Positions 23,873 to 31,216 of a stretch of 64,000 nucleotides of DNA are shown here, in pieces. The notes beneath the pieces were generated by a model that was given only the letters and a program-made list of their open reading frames with translations, did no database searches and was not told the origin of the DNA. A program made the position numbers and the translations under genes. How positions within the stretch are numbered: the first letter of the stretch is position 1; every line of letters starts with the position of its first letter. The DNA is from QVMG01 sp032073245 (GTDB lineage Bacteria; Bacteroidota; Bacteroidia; Bacteroidales; Tannerellaceae). Where the stretch lies: the NCBI GenBank assembly GCA_032073245.1, contig DAMANX010000006.1:62001-126000 (forward strand), in the 5' to 3' direction.

Positions 23873-23903
23873 TTTGTTATTTGGAATTATATTTATATAT
23901 TTG
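23873..23903 (+). promoter_or_regulatory. promoter of the HigBA-like pair
   Basis: TTTG at 23873-23876 and TATATTTG at 23896-23903 with a 19-base spacer; a very good Bacteroidales consensus, 17 bases before the toxin ATG. Confidence 0.7.
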
Positions 23904-23920
23904 CATAAAATATTACACAC

Positions 23921-24217
23921 ATGAAGATTATTAAGAAAAAGCCTTTGGTAGATTTTTACGAGGAGCATGCAGATGCAAAGACGCCTATTGAGGATTGGTA
24001 CTCTAAAACTAAAAAAGCCGAGTGGAACAACTCGGCAGACATAAAGAATACTTTCAATAGTGTGGATTCTGTCGGTAATGATAACTATGTGTTTAATATC
24101 AAGGGGAATACTTATAGGCTGATTGCTAGGATCATATTCAAGATTAAAACAGTTTATATCAGGTTTATAGGAACCCATAAACAATATGACGATTTAGACG
24201 ATTGTTCAAAAGTATAA
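23921..24217 (+). CDS. HigB-like mRNA-cleaving toxin
   Basis: 98 residues, the usual size. It has the HigB pattern: an N-terminal helix (LVDFYEEHADAKTPIEDWYS), then strands with NYVFNIKGNTYRLIARIIF and IRFIGTHKQYDDLD. HigB of the RelE fold cuts ribosome-bound mRNA. The toxin-first order and the partner directly downstream support it. It was probably kept as addiction or anti-phage cargo of the lysogen. Confidence 0.85.
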   Translation: MKIIKKKPLVDFYEEHADAKTPIEDWYSKTKKAEWNNSADIKNTFNSVDSVGNDNYVFNIKGNTYRLIARIIFKIKTVYIRFIGTHKQYDDLDDCSKV

Positions 24218-24221
24218 GATT

Positions 24222-24587
24222 ATGACAAAAATTAAAAATGTAAACGAATACAACGCTATCATAGAGCGAATAGAGGATCTTCTTGGCGTTGTAAACAATG
24301 AGACTTCTATCGAGGATAAAAACTTGGTGGAATTAGAGCTTTTGTCCAGTCTTGTAGAAGAATATGAAGATGAACATTACCCAATCGGTTCACCTTCATT
24401 AGTGGACGTAATAAAGCTCAGAATGTACGAAATGAAGCTAACTCAAAAAGGATTAGCAGAACTTATCGGTATCAGTCCTTCCCGTATAAGTGAAATATTA
24501 TCCGGGAAAACCGATCCGACTTATATTGTGGCGCGGAATATTAGTAAGAATCTTAATATTGATGCTAGCATTGTTTTAGGAGTTTAA
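24222..24587 (+). CDS. HigA-like antitoxin
   Basis: 121 residues. The N-terminal half is acidic and helical; the C-terminal half is an HTH_3/XRE domain (MKLTQKGLAELIGISPSRIS, then EILSGKTDPTYIVARNISKN). It would bind HigB and repress its own promoter. It starts 4 bases after the toxin stop and is followed by a strong terminator. Confidence 0.85.
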   Translation: MTKIKNVNEYNAIIERIEDLLGVVNNETSIEDKNLVELELLSSLVEEYEDEHYPIGSPSLVDVIKLRMYEMKLTQKGLAELIGISPSRISEILSGKTDPTYIVARNISKNLNIDASIVLGV

Positions 24588-24612
24588 TTATTAAATTAAA
24601 TAGTTCATTTAG

Positions 24613-24646
24613 AAAAAGCCCTGGGAGAACCTAGGGCTTTTTATTT
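24613..24646 (+). terminator. terminator of the HigBA-like operon
   Basis: Stem AAAAAGCCCT / AGGGCTTTTT around GGGAGAACCT, followed by a T-rich tail. Confidence 0.8.
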
Positions 24647-24670
24647 TGTAATTCATAACTATTTAAAATG

Positions 24671-24694
24671 AAAAACCACCCTTTATAAGGTGGT
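24671..24694 (-). terminator. terminator of the leftward GNAT operon
   Basis: Stem ACCACC / GGTGGT around an 8-base loop, with AAAAA on the left that reads as a T-run on the minus strand. Positioned downstream of the GNAT gene. Confidence 0.6.
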
Positions 24695-24888
24695 TAGGGT
24701 CTGGGTATATTCCAACCACAGAGGGGTTATAATTGCAAATATAAATAATCTAATTAGAAATACAATTAAAAATAAATCCTTTTCACCGCGAGCAAGAATA
24801 ATTAAATCGAAATACATCCACCTGGTTTTAAGTTTGAAATCCTCAGGCAAAACTACATCAATCGAACAGGCTGTCCGGGGTTAGCTCC

Positions 24889-25428
24889 TTACCTGGAAGA
24901 AGATAACAAATCATAGTACATTTGTCTAGTGTCACTCCTCTTGTCCTTGCTTGACATATATTTAAAGCCATTTCTCTCATAAAATGAAACTGATTCCTTA
25001 AAAGCATCAACTGTAATAAATCGGCAACCTGTTCTATTGTTTGAAACAAATAATTCTTTAGTAAATGCTATAATGTTAGAACCAATACCATTACCTTTAT
25101 ATTTGTCACTAACTCCCAATCGCCCTATTTTGACGGCTGGGAAGCTTTTGTATTCCTTCTCTTTAATTTCTCTACCAAAACAAGATGCTATACGCTCTAT
25201 AAACTTTTCAAAATTACCATTAATATCCCCAACGGTTATTTTATCGTTTTGATAACACCAATATCCTACCGTGTCAGTCTGATTGATAAGAAGAAAGGTT
25301 GTAGCCACAAGTTCTCTAAGATGGTTTTTAGCGTCATCAAACAAAAAACCATTCAACTGCTCATTATTGCAGTCAAATGGTAATATTTGAGTTTCGGCAT
25401 CGAGCCTAATAAGTCGTAAGCCGTCCAT
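24889..25428 (-). CDS. GNAT-family acetyltransferase, toxin-like
   Basis: About 179 residues. The acetyl-CoA site reads IGRLGVSDKYKGNGIGSNII, and the C-terminal half has the GNAT ending SVSFYERNGFKYMSS. It starts inside the stop of a 52-codon gene (TGATG), an arrangement like GNAT toxin-antitoxin pairs that acetylate aminoacyl-tRNA. The small partner lacks a clear ribbon-helix-helix, so a toxin role is a suggestion. An in-frame GTG at 25431 is an alternative start. Confidence 0.8.
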   Translation of the reverse strand: MDGLRLIRLDAETQILPFDCNNEQLNGFLFDDAKNHLRELVATTFLLINQTDTVGYWCYQNDKITVGDINGNFEKFIERIASCFGREIKEKEYKSFPAVKIGRLGVSDKYKGNGIGSNIIAFTKELFVSNNRTGCRFITVDAFKESVSFYERNGFKYMSSKDKRSDTRQMYYDLLSSSR

Positions 25429-25586
25429 CACCAGCTAAATTCAGCTATACTCATAAATGATTCGTATATCTGTTTCTGTTTAGCCTTCTCTTCACTCGAA
25501 ATAGGTTTCTTTGAATCTATGTCACTTAGAAACCTTTTCGCATCTTTCCCCTTAATTACAGGAGTACTTTGAATCGGTTTTGCCAT
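25428..25586 (-). CDS. small partner gene of the GNAT protein
   Basis: 52 residues, leftward (MAKPIQSTPVIKGKDAKRF...), rich in Lys/Ser with a C-terminal segment EKAKQKQIYESFMSIAEFSW. It is translationally coupled to the acetyltransferase. Size and place fit an antitoxin that neutralises through its C-terminal helix; not proven. Confidence 0.55.
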   Translation of the reverse strand: MAKPIQSTPVIKGKDAKRFLSDIDSKKPISSEEKAKQKQIYESFMSIAEFSW

Positions 25587-26007
25587 ATCTAAACTATTTA
25601 AATGAAGTATTTGATATTTAACAATAATACCTAACAGATTGTTTAAAAGTATAATAAACTTATAACCTAATTAGATTATTGTAGCACAAAGATAATGCAA
25701 CTTAGTAGGGTTTGGCTCTTTAATTTAGAAATTTTTAGATAAATTAAGAATGTTTGGTGTATAATAGATTTCATCTTGCAAAGATAAAACGTTTTACTAC
25801 AAATCACCCCAAAGAATCACAACAATAGTTTGTTATTTAAACCTCTAAAAGATTATTTTTGCAAATATAGCTTCACTATTTTTTCAAGTGCATGTATATT
25901 TTAGCTTTGTAGACTCATTTATTGACTATTGAAAAGGATTTTTCCAATGTTCCATTTTAAAAAAAATTAGCCCCTGTCATTAGATAGGGGCACTTTTATA
26001 AAACCCT
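25587..26007 (-). promoter_or_regulatory. A/T-rich intergenic region with three minus-strand -7 boxes
   Basis: About 420 bases with no gene. Three sequences match the Bacteroidales -7 box on the minus strand (CAAAGATA at 25687 and 25779, CAAATATA at 25862, each read as TAnnTTTG in reverse). They would drive the GNAT operon. None has a perfect -33 box. A terminator at 25960-25991 closes the lipoprotein operon to the right. Confidence 0.4.
25960..25991 (-). terminator. terminator, leftward
   Basis: Stem GCCCCT / AGGGGC (25970-25975 and 25986-25991) with an eight-base A-run on the left, which is a T-run on the minus strand. It lies downstream of the 26099 lipoprotein. Confidence 0.75.
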
Positions 26008-26112
26008 TTATATCAGGTTCAGGAGGTAAATTACAACATCGAGCGCTTTGGCTATATTTTTAAGTAGCTGCATGGAGGCTGCCTTATTGATGATGTTTTT
26101 ACCATAAGTCAT
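26008..26112 (-). pseudogene. small HTH remnant or micro-protein
   Basis: 34 codons, leftward: NIINKAASMQLLKNIAKALD then VVIYLLNLI. The text looks like the end of an XRE repressor domain (last helices, ...LKNIAKALDV). It overlaps the end of the lipoprotein gene. Probably a remnant left after an insertion; a true micro-protein is possible. Confidence 0.35.
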
Positions 26113-26647
26113 GGTAGTCGCTAAATAATGGTATATCTTCTTTCGGCGGCTGCTGTTTGAATGTTTTCTCTAATGTTTGATTGCTGAATGTTACTTCTTT
26201 ATATGAATATGAATTTCCACTATATTTTATATCAGAAGGATTTCTTCTTACGTTTATTACGAGTAAATATTTTCCCTTTATCTCTGGCTTCCCATAAAGA
26301 TAAGAAAGTTTATCAGTATATATTGCATTTGTAGAAGAATTTATGTATTTACCACTGGCATCTTTGTCAGATCCTATCTTAGCTTCATATATAGAAAATA
26401 TAGATTCACCATTAACATCCCTAAGATAGCATATATCACCAGAAAAATAAGGATTTAGATCTTTGGGGTGAGTATTATCTAAATTGAATATATAGACTCT
26501 TCCTTCCGGCCCTTTATCTCCTGTATCAAACTTTGAAATAACTTTAATCCCCATCATTGTAGGCTCTTCTTCTTTATCATCATCGTTCGAGCAAGAAATA
26601 AAAACAAAGGGTACAATTAATAAGAGAAAAAATAAAATTCTTTTCAT
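26099..26647 (-). CDS. lipoprotein, unknown
   Basis: 182 residues. A signal peptide with lipobox (FVFISC, Cys19) is followed by an acidic Asp/Glu linker and a beta-rich domain with no family I know (ISKFDTGDKGPEGRVYIFNL; KGKYLLVINVRRNPSD). Acidic residues right after the lipid Cys (SNDDDKEEE) match the signal that exports Bacteroidales lipoproteins to the cell surface. Phage-borne surface lipoproteins often change host or phage sensitivity; the role here is inferred. Confidence 0.7.
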   Translation of the reverse strand: MKRILFFLLLIVPFVFISCSNDDDKEEEPTMMGIKVISKFDTGDKGPEGRVYIFNLDNTHPKDLNPYFSGDICYLRDVNGESIFSIYEAKIGSDKDASGKYINSSTNAIYTDKLSYLYGKPEIKGKYLLVINVRRNPSDIKYSGNSYSYKEVTFSNQTLEKTFKQQPPKEDIPLFSDYHDLW

Positions 26648-26806
26648 AATGTTATATTTTAAATTAAGACACGAAAATACAAACTATCTTATAATTTCAA
26701 AAAAGTTTAATCAAGGATATTTTTGAAAATAATATATTAATCCTATTTATGAGGTGGAGACATTAAAATATATTCATACAAATGTATTTTGCTATACTTA
26801 AAATAA

Positions 26807-27643
26807 TTAAAACTTTCGGATCAAACGTATGTGATATAAATAGTTTTTTGTTTGATTTGTGCCCATCAAAGACCCTCTATAGTGACGAAAAACAGCTCTT
26901 TCTGCATCAGTCTCAGTAGATGTCCAGTAGTATTTTTCAAGATTCAAATTAGGAACAATATCCTTACTGACTTTTTCGGCTTCTTCTTTAGATGGAATAT
27001 ACCAATCTTTGTATCCATCTATTTCAATACCATCTTTAAGAAAGTTAGCAAAAGTGTACTTTTCATCTGACATTTTTTGGATTATCAAGTCAGTATTTAC
27101 TTTGCCATCTTTATCATTGGCTCCAATTAGTGTTCCATTTTTACCCCATCTAAACCTATAATCATCATCTTTTTGGTTAAATAAGTCGCTCTCAGCCGCA
27201 ACTAATCCATTAATGTAATTATCATAAACATCAATAACAATTCCCCCAGCATACTTGTCACCTATTTTAATCTTCAAAAAGTTGTTACTTTTAAATTTAT
27301 GCGTTTTATCAGAAACATAACATAAAGCTTCAATAGCATGTTCACCCGCTAAAATTCCTTTAGGTTCCCAAGCTAAAGAGTAGTTGTTGCTTATAGATGT
27401 TCCAATCTGCTGGCCATCAATATAGTACTCTACTTTATCAAAACTATTGTTTGTTTTCAAAGAAAATGATGTTGTTTGGTTTAAAAAAATGGTATCATTT
27501 AAGATTATTTCTGCCGAGTATGTTATCACTGGTTTCTCCGGTTCTGGGTTGTTTGGTTTATTAGGGACAGGATCATTCTCACTTCCGCCACCGCAAGAAT
27601 ACATTAATGAGGTGAACAATAATAAAAGCCAAAAATTTTTCAT
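26807..27643 (-). CDS. lipoprotein with DUF1566-like C-terminal domain
   Basis: 278 residues. Signal peptide and lipobox (LMYSC, Cys17), a Pro/Asn-rich linker (PVPNKPNNPEPEKP), an Ig-like strand region (residues 40-130) and a C-terminal part with DUF1566/C-type-lectin-like features: GYKDWYIPSKEEAEKV and YYWTSTETDAERAVF, ending HIRLIRKF. This fold is also used by many DGR target proteins, but no template homology is present here. It may bind a surface ligand. Confidence 0.75.
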   Translation of the reverse strand: MKNFWLLLLFTSLMYSCGGGSENDPVPNKPNNPEPEKPVITYSAEIILNDTIFLNQTTSFSLKTNNSFDKVEYYIDGQQIGTSISNNYSLAWEPKGILAGEHAIEALCYVSDKTHKFKSNNFLKIKIGDKYAGGIVIDVYDNYINGLVAAESDLFNQKDDDYRFRWGKNGTLIGANDKDGKVNTDLIIQKMSDEKYTFANFLKDGIEIDGYKDWYIPSKEEAEKVSKDIVPNLNLEKYYWTSTETDAERAVFRHYRGSLMGTNQTKNYLYHIRLIRKF

Positions 27644-27679
27644 AACAGTATAATTAAAATAATGTCACGAAAATAAACA

Positions 27680-27982
27680 TTATTCCTTCTCCTTTTTTAT
27701 TTTATCTACTATTTTTTCGAGTTCGTGTAAATTTTTTGCTTGGTATAGGTCATTTTTGTAAGAAATAAGGGCTGTAAGTTCTTCTTTTGTAGAAGATGGG
27801 GTAAATAGTTCCCATATTTCAACGCCCAAAGAAGAAGCTATTTTGGATAGCGTTTCTAAGGTTGGATTCTTCTTATTGTTAGAAATTGCACTCAAATTCC
27901 CTTTCTCTATTCCTGTTTTCTCTTGTAATGAGACAAGTGTTTCGCCTTTCTCATCAAGAATCTCTTTTATTCTTAACTCCAT
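27680..27982 (-). CDS. second repressor, XRE-type HTH
   Basis: 100 residues. HTH_3 domain in residues 3-60: IKEILDEKGETLVSLQEKTG, EKGNLSAISNNKKNPTLETL, SKIASSLGVEIWELF. A charged helix follows for dimerisation. It is divergent from the rightward gene at 28150, like a cro/CI-type switch. It probably controls the antirepressor block to its right. Confidence 0.8.
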   Translation of the reverse strand: MELRIKEILDEKGETLVSLQEKTGIEKGNLSAISNNKKNPTLETLSKIASSLGVEIWELFTPSSTKEELTALISYKNDLYQAKNLHELEKIVDKIKKEKE

Positions 27983-28149
27983 ATTATAGTTGTATTATAA
28001 AATAACATTGCAAATGTAGTAAAATTGTTCGATAAAACAACATAGGTTCGCGAAGTTGTATTAAATAACATTATTTAACTATAAAATGCTTGTTTGTGTT
28101 GTTTTATATTATAACTTTGCATTATAAAGTTATTCTAAAAAACAACATC
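27983..28149. promoter_or_regulatory. divergent control region of the second repressor
   Basis: Contains TAACTTTG at 28112-28119 as a rightward -7 box (TTTG at 28093 is only 15 bases away, so the -33 match is poor) and repeated, partly inverted segments of the type AACAACAT / TTGTATTATAAAATAACATT. Likely repressor operators. Confidence 0.45.
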
Positions 28150-28308
28150 ATGACAAAAGCAAGCACATACAAATATATATTAGATCAATCAACAAGTTTT
28201 GAGGACGATCTGAATTTAATCTCTCAAATGAGTGATATGGAAGTAGAGAGTGTATTTGAATGCAGTCGTGAAGAGGCAATACTTTATTCACAGGATTATT
28301 GGAATTAA
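28150..28308 (+). CDS. small acidic protein of the second switch region
   Basis: 52 residues from the ATG at 28150 (MTKASTYKYILDQSTSFEDD...), acidic. It is the first gene opposite the XRE repressor, the place of a Cro-like gene, but it shows no HTH. Role unknown. Confidence 0.55.
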   Translation: MTKASTYKYILDQSTSFEDDLNLISQMSDMEVESVFECSREEAILYSQDYWN

Positions 28309-28329
28309 TAATAAATTAATATAAAAAAC

Positions 28330-28491
28330 ATGAAAGCAAAAGACGTAATTCTTACAGCAATCAATTTCAAAGGCGTAGAACAAGTAAAGAGAGAGTCAAA
28401 AGATTTAGCAGAAAAAACGCTATGTTCTGAATCGTATGTAAAGAATATAATCAGACGTGTAGAGAAAGGCGAAATAATAATAAGGCAATAA
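28330..28491 (+). CDS. small basic HTH-like protein
   Basis: 53 residues (MKAKDVILTAINFKGVEQVK...). SKDLAEKTLCSESYVKNIIR resembles a helix-turn-helix, so this could be the Cro-like partner of the XRE repressor. It is followed by a GNRA-type hairpin. Confidence 0.5.
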   Translation: MKAKDVILTAINFKGVEQVKRESKDLAEKTLCSESYVKNIIRRVEKGEIIIRQ

Positions 28492-28496
28492 CAAAT

Positions 28497-28512
28497 CAGG
28501 GCGAAAGCCCTG
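28497..28512 (+). other. GNRA-capped RNA hairpin
   Basis: CAGGGC-GAAA-GCCCTG, a perfect 6-base-pair stem with a GAAA tetraloop, 20 bases before the next start. No T-run follows, so it is more likely an RNA-stabilising or processing element than a terminator. Confidence 0.5.
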
Positions 28513-28531
28513 TGCAAAACACATAATAATT

Positions 28532-28849
28532 ATGAACACAACATTTAAAAATCAAATGAAAGAAGTTATGTCAATGGCATGGCGGTTCTTTAAAATTTCC
28601 GGACAAAGTTTTGCCGATTGTTTACGCAAGGCTTGGGCTAACTTTAAACTTGTACAATCTATGCAGAAAGGTATTGTGCGCTTTTATTTCCGTAAGGTAA
28701 ACGGAGAAGTACGTGAAGCGTGGGGAACTTTGAAAGATGTAGAGGATAAGATTAAAGGCGATAACCGATCAAAGAATGACACAGTGCAGGTTTATTTCGA
28801 TACAGAAGCGCAAGAATTCAGATGTTTCAAGAGACTAAATTTAATATAA
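28532..28849 (+). CDS. DUF2693-like SH3-type protein
   Basis: 105 residues. The first half is helical (VMSMAWRFFKISGQSFADCL); the second half is a small beta-barrel: GIVRFYFRKVNGEVREAWGT and TVQVYFDTEAQEFRCFKRLN. This pattern is common in Bacteroidales mobile elements under the DUF2693 name. It probably binds nucleic acid; function unknown. Confidence 0.65.
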   Translation: MNTTFKNQMKEVMSMAWRFFKISGQSFADCLRKAWANFKLVQSMQKGIVRFYFRKVNGEVREAWGTLKDVEDKIKGDNRSKNDTVQVYFDTEAQEFRCFKRLNLI

Positions 28850-28857
28850 TTAAAAAA

Positions 28858-28895
28858 GGAGACCCGCAAATCGCCCGACAGCTATTAGGGTCTCC
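28858..28895 (+). terminator. hairpin before the antirepressor block
   Basis: Perfect 8-base stem GGAGACCC / GGGTCTCC with a 22-base loop. The following text is only weakly T-rich (TTCTAAACAC), so termination or attenuation are both possible. Confidence 0.5.
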
Positions 28896-28919
28896 TTCTA
28901 AACACTTAATAAAAATGTT

Positions 28920-29198
28920 ATGAACGCAAATGTACAAAATGGATTGCAATTATTCAACAATCCGCAGTTCGGAAATATCCGGGCATTAGAAATTATAGTT
29001 AAAAATTTGGTATACTTAAAAGTAAGACATATATTTGCAATGCGACAATTTCTTATTAATTATTCTTGCGGTATTTTTTGTGCCCAAAAGGCAGGATTAA
29101 AATATTTTGGCAAGTATCCCGTGTCTTATTCATCCGCAAGGTTGATAAGAGGTTGTCGCAGACTTAGGGGTATCTTGCCATTTTTTATTTTTAAATAA
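28920..29198 (+). pseudogene. split antirepressor N-terminus followed by unrelated sequence
   Basis: The first 25 codons (NGLQLFNNPQFGNIRALEI) are the normal start of a BRO-family antirepressor. The frame then leaves the family and runs 67 codons through other sequence. The same start is found again at 29290-29335 (IHLFSNSSFGNIRALEIN), where it continues into a complete antirepressor. A promoter and a start (MRQF...) lie in the inserted part. I read this as an antirepressor interrupted by an insertion of about 340 bases with duplication of its 5' end. Confidence 0.6.
29006..29037 (+). promoter_or_regulatory. internal promoter of the antirepressor
   Basis: TTTG at 29006-29009 and TATATTTG at 29030-29037 with a 20-base spacer, inside the inserted segment. 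It would give a transcript starting near 29045 that covers the full antirepressor. Confidence 0.65.
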
Positions 29199-29207
29199 TT
29201 TCATTTC

Positions 29208-30062
29208 ATGCGACAACCAAATGAAAATTGTTTATATGGGAATAATAGTACCATATTGACAGCGTCTTCCCACGAAACGGGATCTATCCATTTGTTTTCA
29301 AATTCTTCCTTTGGAAATATCCGAGCGTTAGAAATCAACAATGACCCATATTTCGTTGGGAATGATGTGGCTTTGTGCTTGGGGTATCAAAGACCTAATG
29401 ATGCAATAAATCAACATGTTGACATTGACGATACGGTAAAACACCGTATCAGGTCTGGTGGTCAAATGCGCGAAATGGTTTTAATTAACGAATCCGGAGT
29501 CTATTCCCTGGTATTCGGTTCAAAACTTCCCACCGCTAGAGAATTTAAAAGATGGGTAACGAAAGACGTTCTACCTTCCATCCGCAAACACGGAGCTTAT
29601 ATGACACCCGAAAAGATAGAGGAGGCTCTTATCAACCCTGATATGATAATTCGCCTTGCTCAAACTCTAAAAGATGAGAAAGAAAAGAATTTGAAGCTAA
29701 AAGGAGAATTGGCTAATAAGCAAAGTCAAGTGAAATTGTTGGAAAATGAGATAAAAGAATCTGCTCCAAAGGTGCAATATGTAGAAGAAGTACTCAATAG
29801 CTCTAAAACATATACATCAACCCAGATGGCGAAGGAATTGGATTTAAGAAGTGCCGAGCAATTACATATAGAGCTTAGAAAGCGGAACATTATGTTTCTT
29901 CAGTCCGGACAGTGGATGCTTACATCTAAATATAGCGGAAAAGGCTATACGAAGTCGCGTACAACGCCCTACCTGAGAGGTGATGGCACGCAAGGGAGTA
30001 ATACTATCACAGTCTGGACGGAAAAAGGACGCCAGTTTTTACATGAAATATTTAAAATCTAA
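29208..30062 (+). CDS. BRO/ANT-type antirepressor
   Basis: 284 residues. Residues 25-125 are the BRO-N domain: SFGNIRALEINNDPYFVGND, VALCLGYQRPNDAINQHVD, VLINESGVYSLVFGSKLP, REFKRWVTKDVLPSIRKHG. A coiled coil follows (LKDEKEKNLKLKGELANKQS), then a KilA-C/ANT domain with SKTYTSTQMAKELDLRSAEQ and WMLTSKYSGKGYT. Antirepressors of this kind bind and inactivate a phage repressor. It lies opposite the XRE repressor at 27680, whose operator region probably controls this block. Confidence 0.88.
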   Translation: MRQPNENCLYGNNSTILTASSHETGSIHLFSNSSFGNIRALEINNDPYFVGNDVALCLGYQRPNDAINQHVDIDDTVKHRIRSGGQMREMVLINESGVYSLVFGSKLPTAREFKRWVTKDVLPSIRKHGAYMTPEKIEEALINPDMIIRLAQTLKDEKEKNLKLKGELANKQSQVKLLENEIKESAPKVQYVEEVLNSSKTYTSTQMAKELDLRSAEQLHIELRKRNIMFLQSGQWMLTSKYSGKGYTKSRTTPYLRGDGTQGSNTITVWTEKGRQFLHEIFKI

Positions 30063-30074
30063 ATAAACAACATT

Positions 30075-30320
30075 ATGGATGCAAACAAAACACCTGACCC
30101 CCTACTACATGATGGGTTAATTGAACTTCTTGCCACTCTCCATAGAGCAAGAAAGTTAGCTACCATCCTGGAGGCAGACCCCGAAGTTAACGGATACGGC
30201 TTGGATTTTGACAATTACGACAGCAGTATAGGCTATCGTCTTGAGCAAATGACTTATGAAGTAGAAAAGGTAGTCGGCTATACAGTGGGCAATAGAATAA
30301 ATATGGAAACAACATTATAG
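30075..30320 (+). CDS. small phage protein, unknown
   Basis: 81 residues, acidic and helical: LLHDGLIELLATLHRARKLA, then YGLDFDNYDSSIGYRLEQMT. It follows the antirepressor by 12 bases and ends just before a terminator. No family recognised. Confidence 0.6.
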   Translation: MDANKTPDPLLHDGLIELLATLHRARKLATILEADPEVNGYGLDFDNYDSSIGYRLEQMTYEVEKVVGYTVGNRINMETTL

Positions 30321-30379
30321 ACCTAACTCGTATCGAGGGTTCGACCTGATACTAAAGCATACCACAACTTTCGATGATG

Positions 30380-30416
30380 CCCCGGTAGCAATTTGGCTGC
30401 CGGGATTTTTGTTTTT
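30380..30416 (+). terminator. terminator closing the accessory island
   Basis: Stem CCCGGTAGC / GCTGCCGGG with loop AATTTG followed by ATTTTTGTTTTT. Strong rho-independent type. Confidence 0.85.
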
Positions 30417-30426
30417 ATACTCATTT

Positions 30427-30449
30427 ACGACATTTCAATATAATGTCGT
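30427..30449. promoter_or_regulatory. perfect palindrome upstream of the capsid operon
   Basis: ACGACATT / AATGTCGT around TCAATAT, 8 bases per arm. It lies 74 bases before the scaffold start and directly after the terminator, so it may be an operator or a 5' UTR hairpin of the right-hand structural operon. No consensus promoter is obvious beside it. Confidence 0.45.
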
Positions 30450-30522
30450 TTCTGCTACTTGAAATCACTTCTCCACTCTTTTAATTGCCTATAACTTCAC
30501 GACTGAAACCAATTTATAAGCA

Positions 30523-31212
30523 ATGAAAGAAAAAATCTTTAATGCACTTAAAACCGCAATCTTGATAGGAGGAAAAACCTCAGTATCGGATGCGACAATT
30601 AACACGTTTGTCGGCTTAATCGATGTAGAAAAAATCACAGACGAAAGCCAAATCGCCGAAACTATTAAGCCCTATGTGCCGCTTTTACAGGCTACACAGG
30701 CTAATATCAATAGTGTGGCGGCTACCTCTGTGACAACAAAAGAATCCGCGTTGAAAGCAGAGTACGAGCAAAAGATCAAGGATTTGGAAAGGAAAAACCC
30801 GAATCCAAACCCTACCCTAGATGATTTGGAAGCAAAAATAGCAGCAGCTGTAAAGGTTGCTGTCGAAACGGCTGTAAATCCTCTGTCTTCCACCGTTCAA
30901 ACATTGCAGGGAGAAAAACTCCAGCAAGAACTTTCGCAAAAACTAAATTCACTTTTAACTGAAAAGAAAGTGCCTGAATGGTACGCCACTGACATTTTGG
31001 ACGGGCGGACATTCAAAGATGAAAGTGATGTAAACAGTTGGGCTGAAAAAATTAGCACCAAGTGGGGTGAGAGAAACCAAATTCTTGCAAACAATGGATT
31101 CAAAGAGACAGTTCCTCCCGGTAGTGGAGATGGCGAAGTAAAAGAGATTGACGCTTTCGCAGCTTCTATATCTGCAGGTACGCAAAAAATTGTAGAACAA
31201 ACAAAAAATTAA
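30523..31212 (+). CDS. scaffold-like head protein
   Basis: 229 residues: a helical N-terminus, a charged coil (KAEYEQKIKDLERKNPNPNP), an Ala/Val-rich helix (LEAKIAAAVKVAVETAVNPL), and a C-terminal part with WAEKISTKWGERNQILAN. Coiled acidic proteins directly before decoration and capsid genes are scaffolds. Position and composition support it; no protease domain is seen. Confidence 0.7.
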   Translation: MKEKIFNALKTAILIGGKTSVSDATINTFVGLIDVEKITDESQIAETIKPYVPLLQATQANINSVAATSVTTKESALKAEYEQKIKDLERKNPNPNPTLDDLEAKIAAAVKVAVETAVNPLSSTVQTLQGEKLQQELSQKLNSLLTEKKVPEWYATDILDGRTFKDESDVNSWAEKISTKWGERNQILANNGFKETVPPGSGDGEVKEIDAFAASISAGTQKIVEQTKN

Positions 31213-31216
31213 AATT

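Noticed and set aside
26807..27643. DUF1566-like lipoprotein as an additional DGR variable protein
   Set aside because: No stretch resembles the template repeat on either strand.
28920..29198. Complete 92-residue protein
   Set aside because: Only the first 25 residues are family-like; the remainder is read-through of inserted sequence.
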